From positions 1,521,260 through 1,585,259 of the forward strand of contig SCFE01000020.1 of assembly GCA_004352715.1 (NCBI GenBank): a DNA stretch of 64,000 nt, given 5' to 3'. The notes below the pieces were generated by a model that did no database searches, had not been told where the DNA came from, and saw only the letters and a list, made by a program, of their open reading frames with translations. This document shows, piece by piece, positions 37,201-44,519 of the stretch. The DNA is from Hofstenia miamia (lineage: Eukaryota > Xenacoelomorpha > Acoela). Position 1 is the first letter of the stretch; each line of letters starts with the position of its first letter. The position numbers and the translations under genes are program-made.

Positions 37201-40200
37201 ATATTTGAAAGTTAAATAATCATTTAATACTTTATAAAGCAAAACGCGAGTACATTTTGTATATTATGTATGTCAATAATATCGTAGTACATTGCGTTTT
37301 CTGAACAAATGCAAATTAAGTTATATTTAGATTTAGTAAGTCTTACATAAAAATATTAACCAGACTCAACACTAAACTATTATTTTAGTGTTGAGTCTGG
37401 TTAATATTTTTAGATCAGGTCTGTCAGGATTAATCATGTCAGGTTTGAATCATCGTAAAGCAGATCCGGGTCAAGAAGGATCGGAGACAGTTTTGACTAT
37501 ATTAATTTATTTTGATCAATTATATATCATTTTGATTTTATTAAAACCTAAAATCTTGTAAAATCAGGACTGTTTTAGGTACCAGTACTTTACTTACCTT
37601 TTTTTCTTCATATATATGCGAAGTGTCGCATAAACTAGCGTAGAACACCGAAAAAGATAGACGGGAATAACAGTATATAATTCTATATTCTATCTGTGCA
37701 AAAGTCAATCACTAGCGTATTGCAGATTTAAGATCAGCTTTTAGATAATTATAGGGTAAACCTGTTTATCAAATGATAAACTTATCTCCACTTTCCTCTA
37801 AATTACATTAGTAATATATTTGGAATTTGTTAAATGCTAACTTAGATAGAATCAATATATTACTATGGTTACATGACTGCTTACGTCTCACTAATAATCA
37901 TTTATGATTTTCTTTTTTTTAAATGTTGACTAAAACCGATGTTTGTCTTCACGTACAGTGTAAAAAATATAATTCGCCAGAAGAAGATGATTTTTCTTTT
38001 ATAACATCCTTTCCTCATCAGCATTAAACAGATTTAAATCAGGTCAGGTTTGATGCCTTCGCAACGGAAGTAAAAAATTTACGGCATAAGCTGCTTATTA
38101 AATTATTCTTTTGTTTATAATAACACTCAGAATTTGTTTTGAAAAGTTCACAACAACGTTTTTTTGCTTTCACACTTGAAACTTTTGCTGAAAACCTCAT
38201 TAAATTCGACAAAGTTGTCAACAAAATGGTAGGTCTGAATGCTACAGTGGCGCCCAAAAGTATAGCATAATGATTAATATTTCACAAACGTGCATACACA
38301 CGCACGCAATTGCACATAAACACAATCACGTTTGCATTGCGTGATTGTCCCACGTTAACCAATGAGAACACCTACATTTTATGTGTATAAATACTCGCCT
38401 ACATGATACTGCGCATCATTTATGTTTATGTACAATGAGCAAGAAAAGCGAAATTTCGTCCCATATTGTGGCCCAAATGGTGGCTCTATGGCAAGAGGGG
38501 CTGACGCAGATCGTGATTTCTAAGAGATTAGGAGTTAATCAATCAATTTTCAGCAGTGCACTCAAGCGTCATCATGATACTGGCAAATTTGGTGCAAGGA
38601 AGCGANGAGCAAGAAAAGCGACATTTCGTCCCATATTGTGGCCCAAATGGTGGCTCTATGGCAAGAGGGGCTGACGCAGATCGTGATTTCTAAGAGATTA
38701 GGAGTTAATCAATCAACTGTCAGCCGTGCACTCAAGCGTCATCGTGATACTGGCAAATTTGGTGCAAGGAAGCAAGATGGAAGAACATGATGCACAACCC
38801 CTAGAACTGAAGCAATGATCAGGCGACTCGCCGTCATTGCCCCAACAATTACATTGACTAGTATTCAATCGCAACTACCACCACATGTTAAAGTCAATAA
38901 GACAACCATAAAATGGCGCCTTCACAGCGAGTTTGGGTTGAAAGCCTACTGTCCGGCAGCTAAACCAAAGCTCAGCATGAAAAACATTAAAGACAGTCTG
39001 AGTTTCTGCAGGAGATATCGCCTTTGGAACACCAACCAGTGGCGGAAAGTGATGTTTTCTGATGAAAGCACAATAAAGCAATTCTCGAACGCCCCTTCTC
39101 ACATATGAAGACCCGTTGGAGAGAGATATTCTGCAAGGTATGTTACGCCAACAGTGAAACACTCAACTTCAGTGATGGTTTGGGGCTCGATTTCTGGAGA
39201 AGGCAGAGGCGGTTTGTGGTTCCTGCCAAAAGGGCAAACCATGAATACTGCCAATTACTTGAGGGTTTTGGAGGACAAGCTTCCGTTATGGATGCCTCGA
39301 CGCCACTGTACGCATTTTCAACATGGCTTGAGGGTTGGCCAGGCAACTCTCCAGATTTGAATATTATTGAAAACGCGTGGGTCATAATGAAGAAGAAGAT
39401 TGCCTTGCTAAATCCCACTTCATATGCTGATTTGGTTGAGAAAATTAAAATTGTATGGGCCGAACATATCAGCCCACAGTACTGTGAGGATTTGGCTGAT
39501 TCAATGCCAAGACGAATTTCAGCTGTCATAGCTGCCAAAGGTTATCACACCAAATATTAGACTATATTTCAGTGCTTCTATGGTTTTATTACATGTTTCT
39601 ATCTTGTTAATATACATTTTCTGATACTTATTGATTTTGTTTCAAAATATGCTATACTTTTGGGTGCCACTGTACATTACACATGCTTTTTGATCTGATT
39701 CTAATACAGAAATTGCTTTATTGCAGCGTCTAGAAGATTCAATTAAAATTAAAATAATATGATATAATAAAATTGTGTTGAAAAAATCTATCAATATGTC
39801 CAGAATATAATTTTGATAATTTAAAATTGTTCAACTTAGTTTCTTGTCTTCTCCATCTATGCATTGTAGAGCTTGTTTTATAAAATAGCAATGAAAATGA
39901 TTTTGATTTGGTGGAGTAAATAGTAATAAAACTTTAATAGGCTATTTGACAAAAATAAATCGAAATTCAATTTGCCCATGTACTAATACATTAAGCCGAC
40001 TCATCACTTAAAAATAATTTTATTAACTGAAATTATCTGACATGCCATATCACCATCTCCTCAAGCAATATATATCTAGGAGTTAAATTTAGTTAAACCG
40101 TTAATTTTATTAATTCCAAAATTTGCAATCTGGCTTGGTTTAGATAAAGAACTGTAGATTAACGATTCGTTCATTTACAGAACAAAGTGTCAAGAGTTCT

Positions 40201-40324
40201 GCTTAAGAAATCCTTTTGCTACTTTAATAGTTCAATAGATTTGCAAAACATTTTTTATAAATAAGTATACATGTTTGATTAACTTTAGACTTCTCCCTCA
40301 TTGGAAATGAAATACAACTAAAGA

Positions 40325-40358
<34 letters not shown>

Positions 40359-42660
40359 TGTATGTATATATAATTTGACAGAATGAGGTCTGCGGAAACG
40401 TTGTAATAATTTACATTGAATACAAAATTCTTGAATGGTTTGTTTTGAAAAAATATTTTTGTTTTGCCAAAACGGCTGTCTTTTATTTTATTTAGACGAT
40501 AAGAAACGTATGAATGTACACAGTTATTTCGAATGCAAACAAAGATTGAAACATTCAATAAACAGCACTAGTGAATTATTTAATTAACACATTAAGCAAT
40601 TAGTATGTGCATATGTGTCAATTCCATAAAATTGTCAGCCAAGTGAAAAATTGTTTTTTCACCAATTTGCAAAAAAAAATTCAGCTTTTTAGTAATATAA
40701 TATTTAAGACCTCTTCGAAATTACCAGATAATATGATAATTGATGTTATTGAAATATTCTTAGTATTATCTTTTAGACAAAAATCATTAAATTCATAATT
40801 TTAGCATATGTGTTGTTTCACCACCATAACAAAGTAAAAATTTTGATTTTCGCAATTCAAATAGCTTAGTGGAAGCACTAGACGTGTGAATAGATGACTA
40901 TTGAGACGGTTTATTACTACATGCATCTTAAGCATACTTTTTTTTCATAATTTATATTTATTTATACATTCAGATTGTGGCTCATGCTACGTAGAAATTC
41001 AACTTTTGCAAGCGAAACTGAATTTTCGAAATATGATTTTGATGTTTTCGAAATAATATTACTTCGCATTTTTCTGCAAACGTATTCATGTATTATTTTT
41101 CAATTGACAGAAATTAGTTAAAATGCAAATGTATTAATTTTGTAGAAAAATGAGATGTGTTTCGCTTACACAACTTTTGAAGTGGTATATAATTTACTAC
41201 AATGTATTAACACGAATTAATGATGAATTATGTACAATGCCGTCTAACATTCCAATAAGCCAATGCATCATACAAACTGTTCTGTTGAAATCTGTTTCAC
41301 TATTTATGCTAAGATTGCGGAACAAAAATAAGTGGGTCCGCTATTTGGAATTCAAATTTGCTATATTTCTGTATTGCTTTGGCTTACAATGTTCGAAAAA
41401 GTACTTGCTGAAACGAAATAATATCGACGAACTAGAATTTAGAGGAATTAGTTATTAATTTCATAACCATTTTGTCCCATGCATTCAGATTTTGAGTTAT
41501 GAATGTTCTTCAAAAAGTTTACAAACAATTTTGCCCTAAGACTGCCAGAACAGCCAGAGTCGGCAGTAATGGGATTTTTTTTAAGCCAATCAAAACCAGA
41601 TACTCTTTGTTTAATTGTGCAAGATATCGAACATCATTTAAAGCTCATCAAAATTCAATCTATATAGTTATATTGGTCTATAACACTTCTTAAGAGTTCA
41701 AGTCGTTTTCGAAGTCACACCTAAGCTGAGAATTTTTTTTCGTCAAAATTAAACCAATTACTGAAAAGCCTCTTGAACTTGATGGAATATTCAAGATTTA
41801 TAAAATTCTTGAAAAAATTTATTTTATTACATCTCAAAAACAAATAAGAGATTTCCCTCTTTCCCAACTCTGTCCCATTGACGTCTGTTCACGCGACCTC
41901 AGACTTTGCGCACGGCATGCCTGAATCAATGCAGATATCAAAGAACAGTTAAAGCTTTTTGCTTCCATGTGCTCGAAACATTATAATTACGTCAACCTTA
42001 GGTATGATAGAGATTTAAATTTTTTAAAAATTCGAAATTTTCAAATAACATTTTTCAACTTCTTCAACTAACAGGCTTGGCTTGGATAAAACTCTTTGCA
42101 AATGTGGAAAACGGTTTGTCATTGTCTAAGGTAAATAAACAGTTAAGTAAGGAAAAATGTTATACTGTAACTTTGCAGTTTTCTAATAATTTTTCTTGTT
42201 TTATGAAAATAATAAAATCTGTTTATAAATTGATAATCAATATTTGCAATAAAAATAAGTTTTGCGAAATTTCTCAGGCTCTACTAGCTTTCAGCAATAA
42301 GCATATATTGCTACTGTTAGTTAAAAGAATACTTAAATTTTAAAATATACATTCAGGTTTGCCCCAAAAAGTTTGGATTATCTTAAGATAATGACCCAAC
42401 ATTGAAGCAACATTCTATGCCATTTTTGTTCAATATTCTATGTAAGTTATAAGGTAGCATTGAGATATTTAATTAAATATTGCATTCGTAGTTCATGGGC
42501 ATATATTTATGGCTGTGGTAGATAGCTTATTGATAATATTATATTTTTTATTGTACATATCTCAAAAGCTATATTTTAGGTAACCGGTATAATCACAAGA
42601 CATGACCTTACTCATGAATATCTCAATGACATAAAAACAGAAAAACTGAAGAACCAGTGA
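16338..42660 (+). CDS. CLCN6: ClC-6-like chloride/proton exchanger gene (span)
   Basis: A split gene for a ClC family member closest to vertebrate ClC-6, a late-endosomal 2Cl-/H+ exchanger. In order the mapped exons encode: a membrane helix ([13 protein letters not shown]), helix C and the selectivity motif GSGIPE, GREGP with the gating glutamate, the helix H region [13 protein letters not shown] (second Glu is the proton glutamate position), a luminal loop with two N-glycosylation sequons, [19 protein letters not shown], the first CBS domain (YVYPHTRI...AFPVV), a FHGMILRSQ block, ADYPRYP, and the C-terminal [13 protein letters not shown]. All adjacent exon phases agree. ClC-6 is favoured over ClC-7 by GSGIPE and by the [15 protein letters not shown] segment. 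Not found: one exon between 18377 and 21608, the region before helix B, and most of the second CBS domain. Those may be lost at the N joins at 16718 and 34295 or be too short to see. Confidence 0.85.
16718..17923. repeat. 1.2-kb duplicate of 23549-24753
   Basis: From the base after the single N at 16718, the sequence is almost identical to 23549-24753 (constant offset of 6830; only a couple of substitutions noticed). It includes the 3' part of a ClC-6-like exon (16719-16814, [20 protein letters not shown]) and its donor site. In this position the exon would be out of gene order, so it is most likely a misplaced haplotype contig rather than a true duplication. Confidence 0.85.
17980..18115. 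repeat. TA-array plus hammerhead-like motif (copy 1)
   Basis: After a TA-rich stretch, the sequence near 18059-18090 reads GATGATGTTAACACATCGAAA. A 5-bp stem GATGT/ACATC separates a GATGA word from GAAA, the layout of a hammerhead ribozyme core. See also 33337-33392, 40380-40405 and 54827-54885. Confidence 0.35.
18317..18377 (+). CDS. CLCN6: ClC-6-like exon, first membrane helix
   Basis: Encodes [16 protein letters not shown], matching the helix B start of ClC-6 (KWMVVFAIG). Acceptor TTCAG, donor GTAAGT. Ends in phase 0, while the next found exon needs phase 1, so at least one exon is missing between them. Confidence 0.65.
18614..18907. mobile_element. hAT-like MITE in intron
   Basis: Imperfect terminal inverted repeats CAGTGACGAGGCTGA and TCAGCCTCGCCCCTG bound 294 bp. 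The flanks TTCATACT and TTGATACC agree at 6 of 8 positions, a weak 8-bp target duplication. An internal TA array sits at about 18800-18816. Confidence 0.5.
19620..20463. repeat. TCGATTCGA-rich ends, probable hAT-derived element
   Basis: Clusters of TCGAATCGA/AATCGAT words occur at 19636-19712 and 20372-20432. The right end GCATCGTCCCAGGCCTA resembles a common hAT terminal form (complement TAGGCCTGGGACGATGC). The interior is AT-rich and non-coding. Confidence 0.4.
21608..21714 (+). CDS. CLCN6: ClC-6-like exon, helix C
   Basis: Encodes [19 protein letters not shown] and then [11 protein letters not shown], aligning with the ClC-6 stretch ending VLIEPVAAGSG. Acceptor TTTTAG, donor GTAAAT. Starts in phase 1 and ends in phase 0. 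Confidence 0.8.
22303..22475. repeat. Degenerate CGTAGCCAG-type MITE
   Basis: Left end GGAGGCGTAGCCAGCCC and right end GGCCCCCGTAGCAATGCCACT are imperfect inverted repeats of the CAGTGGCGTA-type found in many animal hAT MITEs. No target duplication identified. Confidence 0.35.
22574..22596 (+). other. G-quadruplex-type G tract
   Basis: Runs of 6, 4, 3 and 7 G separated by single bases (A, C, A) on the sense strand of a ClC-6 intron, about 80 bp before an exon. Fits the G3+N1-7 quadruplex rule with the shortest possible loops. Confidence 0.7.
22675..22801 (+). CDS. CLCN6: ClC-6-like exon, GSGIPE selectivity region
   Basis: Encodes [20 protein letters not shown] and then [14 protein letters not shown] is the chloride-coordinating helix C-D motif. 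The Ser (rather than the Pro of some exchangers) is typical of ClC-6. Donor GTAATA, phase 1. Confidence 0.9.
22843..22981 (+). CDS. CLCN6: ClC-6-like exon, GREGP gating glutamate
   Basis: Encodes [20 protein letters not shown] and a following [16 protein letters not shown]. The Glu of GREGP is the gating glutamate. The upstream intron is only 41 nt. Confidence 0.92.
23025..23071 (+). CDS. CLCN6: ClC-6-like micro-exon
   Basis: A 47-nt exon encoding [15 protein letters not shown], matching [23 protein letters not shown] of ClC-6. Introns on each side are 43 and 44 nt. Confidence 0.92.
23116..23201 (+). CDS. CLCN6: ClC-6-like exon, proton-glutamate helix
   Basis: Encodes [20 protein letters not shown] and then NQNVTWKS. 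The second Glu of LEEG is at the position of the internal proton glutamate, so coupling to H+ is expected. Donor GTAAGT. Confidence 0.92.
23328..23644 (+). CDS. CLCN6: ClC-6-like exon, large luminal loop
   Basis: A 317-nt exon. The start [19 protein letters not shown] and GLLNFG match ClC-6. A Thr/Ser-rich insert carries sequons NTT and NST. It ends [20 protein letters not shown] and RHRMLN. Donor GTTTTT is weaker than the others, but the phase-2 join to the next exon restores ARVIEAV. Confidence 0.92.
23549..24753. repeat. Reference copy of the 1.2-kb duplicate
   Basis: This copy lies inside a continuous, in-phase gene context, so it is the genuine location of the block also seen at 16719-17923. 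Confidence 0.85.
24894..24972 (+). CDS. CLCN6: ClC-6-like exon, membrane helix
   Basis: Encodes [20 protein letters not shown] and then VLGNCT, matching ESLLVSLVTTVVVFVASMVLG. Donor GTAAGT, phase 0. Confidence 0.9.
24973..26448 (+). other. Intron without recognised features
   Basis: A 1.5-kb AT-rich intron with no recognised repeat or RNA. Confidence 0.5.
26449..26575 (+). CDS. CLCN6: ClC-6-like exon, [15 protein letters not shown] segment
   Basis: Encodes [20 protein letters not shown] and then [12 protein letters not shown]. This matches ClC-6 TFFCPNDTYNDMATLFFNPQ, a stretch that separates ClC-6 from other ClCs. Phase 1 at the donor GTATTT. Confidence 0.92.
28609..28762 (+). CDS. CLCN6: ClC-6-like exon, VPSGLFVP motif
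   Basis: Encodes [20 protein letters not shown] and then [15 protein letters not shown]. The GLFVP motif contributes to the ion path. Acceptor TTTTAG, donor GTAATT, phases 1 and 2. Confidence 0.92.
29437..29608 (+). CDS. CLCN6: ClC-6-like exon, [10 protein letters not shown] helix
   Basis: Encodes [20 protein letters not shown] and then [19 protein letters not shown], nearly identical to ClC-6 in the last membrane helices. Donor GTAAGT. Confidence 0.93.
29897..29915. repeat. (GT)n microsatellite
   Basis: A short run of GT dinucleotides in a ClC-6 intron. Confidence 0.8.
29979..30085 (+). CDS. CLCN6: ClC-6-like exon, end of membrane domain
   Basis: Encodes [20 protein letters not shown] and then [14 protein letters not shown], matching [29 protein letters not shown]. 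Links the pore to the cytosolic CBS part. Donor GTAAGT, phase 2. Confidence 0.92.
30115..30358. mobile_element. MITE with 34-bp inverted termini
   Basis: 30115-30148 and 30325-30358 are inverted repeats with few mismatches (shared core CGCTGGTTAAGATGCATA). The 244-bp element lies in a ClC-6 intron and is non-coding. No clear target duplication. Confidence 0.65.
30941..31136 (+). CDS. CLCN6: ClC-6-like exon, first CBS domain
   Basis: Encodes [20 protein letters not shown] and then [19 protein letters not shown], matching the first CBS domain of ClC-6. CBS pairs bind adenine nucleotides in related ClCs. Donor GTAAGA. Confidence 0.92.
31256..31279. repeat. (TA)n array bordering gap
   Basis: TA array that runs into the 361-N gap at 31280-31640. 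The array resumes at 31641-31671, so the gap is itself probably an unresolved TA array. Confidence 0.95.
31280..31640. other. Assembly gap (361 N)
   Basis: A sized gap flanked on both sides by TA repeats inside a ClC-6 intron. A variable-linker exon could in principle be hidden here. Confidence 0.95.
31641..31671. repeat. (TA)n array after gap
   Basis: Continuation of the TA array across the gap. Confidence 0.95.
31902..31960 (+). CDS. CLCN6: ClC-6-like exon, CBS1-CBS2 linker
   Basis: Encodes [20 protein letters not shown], a charged linker with no fixed motif. Splice sites TTTAG and GTAAGT and the phase (0 to 2) fit the neighbours. Confidence 0.7.
32095..32257 (+). CDS. CLCN6: ClC-6-like exon, FHGMILRSQ block
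   Basis: Encodes [19 protein letters not shown], matching LTFHGLILRSQLVTLL of ClC-6. I chose the acceptor CCAG at 32094. A second in-frame acceptor (TTTAG at about 32127) would shorten the exon by 33 nt, so alternative splicing is possible. Confidence 0.85.
32895..33002 (+). CDS. CLCN6: ClC-6-like exon, ADYPRYP block
   Basis: Encodes [20 protein letters not shown], matching QPRLSYAEMAEDYPRYPDI. Acceptor TTTTAG, donor GTAATG, phase 0 on both sides. Confidence 0.9.
33286..33319. repeat. (TA)n microsatellite
   Basis: TA array directly upstream of the motif at 33337-33392. Confidence 0.95.
33337..33392 (+). repeat. Dispersed repeat with hammerhead-like core (copy 2)
   Basis: About 56 bp nearly identical to 54827-54885. 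It reads CTGATGA, then a GATT-TTCG-AATC stem-loop, then GAAG. CTGATGA and GAAA flanking stem II define a hammerhead ribozyme core. Here the second box is changed to GAAG, so this copy is probably inactive. Flanked by TA arrays on both sides. Confidence 0.45.
33438..33747. mobile_element. pogo/Tigger-type MITE with TA target site
   Basis: Terminal inverted repeats of 25 bp (33438-33462 and 33723-33747, starting CAGT-AAATCTCACTACTAT, one mismatch) bound 310 bp flanked by TA. Inside, a direct repeat of about 40 bp (CTCGCT-CTATGCCACT-type) occurs near each end. CAGT termini and TA target fit the pogo/Tigger branch of Tc1-mariner. No coding capacity. Confidence 0.7.
34167..34196. repeat. (TA)n microsatellite
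   Basis: TA array in a ClC-6 intron. Confidence 0.95.
34640..34865. repeat. Degenerate CAGTGGCGTACCC-family MITE
   Basis: Shares GCATTTTAGGGTCTAT and a TCCGTCAGAAAATTCTGCGT right side with the better-preserved member at 45115-45331. Confidence 0.45.
34925..35135 (+). pseudogene. Tc1-type transposase C-terminal relic
   Basis: The plus strand reads SDLNQ then, with a frame change, LWQIIKRK, followed by stop-ridden sequence. This corresponds to the PDLNPIENLW.IIKRK region with the third catalytic residue (Glu, here lost). Confidence 0.45.
36930..37025. repeat. Three-copy CACACTGC-TTAA motif
   Basis: CACACTGCCATTAAGG, its inverted form CTTAACGGCAGTGTGTGACG, and a direct copy CACACACTGCTGTTAATTTA occur within 90 bp. 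Probably the overlapping termini of a small inverted-repeat element. Confidence 0.45.
37348..37412. other. Perfect 29-bp hairpin with 7-nt loop
   Basis: 37348-37376 is the exact reverse complement of 37384-37412. Core of the arm is AACCAGACTCAACACTAAA. Lies in the last long ClC-6 intron. Could be a hairpin RNA, a young inverted duplication or a chimeric-read artefact. Confidence 0.85.
38435..39560 (+). pseudogene. Tc1-type DDE transposase, disrupted
   Basis: Starts [20 protein letters not shown] (helix-turn-helix), continues to FSDEST (first Asp), [14 protein letters not shown]-like sequence in shifted frames, a second-Asp region changed to [20 protein letters not shown] (Glu) and ends AAKGYHTKY with TAG. 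Breaks seen: the duplicated 5' segment at 38437-38605 and 38607-38776 joined by N, an in-frame TGA near 38790, and a stop plus frameshift near 39105-39155. Cut-and-paste at TA is the family function. This copy cannot make a full protein as assembled. Confidence 0.8.
38437..38776. repeat. Tandem 170-bp repeat joined by single N
   Basis: 38437-38605 and 38607-38776 are the same transposase segment at an offset of 170, with a few substitutions (for example AATTTTCAGCAG versus AACTGTCAGCCG). The substitutions indicate two element copies rather than read overlap. Confidence 0.8.
39675..42579 (+). other. Rest of last ClC-6 intron
   Basis: AT-rich intron sequence. I searched it by eye for the missing second-CBS exon (family form FRTMGLRHLPVV) and did not find it. 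The open frame at 41150-41458 has no family features. Confidence 0.4.
40326..40357. repeat. (TA)n microsatellite
   Basis: TA array just upstream of a GAATGAGGTCTGCGGAAACG word that resembles the hammerhead-like motif of other TA-linked repeats. Confidence 0.95.
42580..42660 (+). CDS. CLCN6: ClC-6-like last exon
   Basis: Encodes [20 protein letters not shown] and then EKLKNQ, stop TGA at 42658-42660. Matches IVGIITRHNLTYEFLQ, the end of the second CBS domain and C-terminus of ClC-6. Acceptor TTTTAG. Confidence 0.9.
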   Translation, partial: VTGIITRHDLTHEYLNDIKTEKLKNQ

Positions 42661-44500
42661 GTGTGATCGAAGGCCAATCAACATACTAACATAATTTTTC
42701 TTGATCGTTCTTTGTGTACATAAATTATTATTCAAGAATGTTAAATATTTCTGGCAAGAAATTAAATTTGTAAGAAGTTTGTGTTTCAGAGATCAATTAA
42801 TTCCAAATCTAGGAAAATCTTTGAAATACCTTAATTCTTAGTGGTTATCATTTCTTAAGATTTAGTGTGTCAACTATCTACGTTTCGAAGTTTTATACTA
42901 CGGCCTCACAAATTGAATACTTAAAACATAAATAGAGAAAATTACAGGCAACTATTTTAATTCCTTTTAAAATAATGCACAATACCTATGTTAGAAAACA
43001 TCACTGTTTTATTATTATTAGTTTTACCTACATAACCGCTTAACAAGGATTTCTGCACGCCATTTATACAAGTCCAAACAATTTGGATTGTTTCTTACGT
43101 TTCCTAAGTGATTTCGAACTTCAGAAAACAGCATTAGATTAAATCAGTCAACAATCTCATACGATACAATTTGTATACATCGTTGATAGAATTATTAGTT
43201 ATTTACGTCATCTCTTATATGACAAAAATCTGGTGACCACTATAAAACATGTTATAGATCATATCTTGCAAGAGCAACAGTCTTAATATATTTTTCTTGT
43301 GCCTTTAATTATCTAAAAGTTCTACTGGTCTTTAATCTTATGCAGCTCAGGACTCAGGAACAACATCGTCTTTCAACTTCCTTCTTAAACCGGCTCTGTC
43401 CCATTAAAACTTGCCGATGCGTTGAGCCGCCGCCGGTCAAAAGCGCCTTCGGCACATCACGCCTCAATGTCCTATTAAAAGAAACAGTTGAGGTTAGTTG
43501 TTGTTCTCATGAGCATTCAATCTCCCGATTTCCACAACATTACTTACTTCATTCGAAATTGTACTTTAAGTATTGCATTAGAAACATTGACAATATCAGT
43601 GGCTAGAATCAATTGTTTGCTAAGCTATTTGGCAAAAATCTACCCAATAACATCGAGGAATGTGTATTACGTAGTGCTATGGAAATATATGTTCATTCAG
43701 AATACTTTTAGAATTGAATATAAGTAAATATATTTAGTTAGTTTAAAAATAGGATGTATTGCTATCGGATTTTTTGGAATATAAGAGCCATCAAAAACCT
43801 TTGCTTAGACCTACAAAAATGGGAAAAGTGTTTTTTGCTTCTTTATGCCGTACAGATAATCTTAACATTAGTTTGGAGTTCTATTTTCTAGTGACAAAAT
43901 GCAATACGACAAAAGTTGTAAAACCTTGCAATGAATTCTCAAAAGTAAGAAATTTGGACCACTGAATGATGATTTTAGCGGTCATTTTTCGCAAGACATG
44001 TAGTTTCCAAAGGATTTGGTCATAATTTTTACAATTCAATTGGCTATCCTCAATTGTCATGAATATTGTCCCAATCTGTACTTATATTATACTGAGCAAA
44101 ACATGAATCATGTTTATAGAACTGCTTACAGCCCCTTTTTAGATTTTTCTCACAACCTGTATCAGCCTCCAATGAATGTAACAATAGATTACTTTGGATT
44201 TCACCTTGTGATTTGTGTATAGCATAAACTTTTAGGACATTTTTTCAAGTTTGCCAGAAGCATACGTATTCTTAAAGCAACATGTTATAAGTTCATTACA
44301 AATGTTAAAAACTTAGAAAGGCGACAGTCTTTTTTGCTAAGATTTTGGTAAAAACACAAAAAACTATAAGAATAAATTTATTATATAATACTGTAATGTT
44401 TACCAAATTTGAATTTATAAGTTCATATACTAATGAAAATAAATGGTTATGGTCTTTGATTGTAGCTTGATTTTTTCTTTCACGGATGGTATTGATACTT
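42661..44500. other. Intergenic, one coding-like island
   Basis: Mostly AT-rich. The segment 43340-43494 is unusually GC-rich, open for about 50 codons (with KTCRCVEPPPVKSAFGT), preceded by TTATGCAG and followed by GTTAGT, so it may be an unidentified exon. Confidence 0.35.
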
Positions 44501-44519
44501 CAAATGAAAATTCTTTCTA

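Larger units (their letters stand above)
38243..39674 (+). mobile_element. Tc1-type transposon with intact termini
   Basis: 26-bp terminal inverted repeats (38243-38268 and 39649-39674, starting TACAGTGGC-CCCAAAAG, one mismatch) with TA at both outer ends. The element encodes a transposase on the plus strand. A single N at 38606 sits between two 170-bp copies of the transposase 5' part, so the left and right parts may come from different element copies. Without that duplicate the element is about 1.26 kb, normal for Tc1. Confidence 0.85.

Noticed and set aside
41150-41458. 102-codon + strand ORF tested as the missing CBS2 exon
   Set aside because: No match to the FRTMGLRHLPVV pattern and no suitable splice sites.
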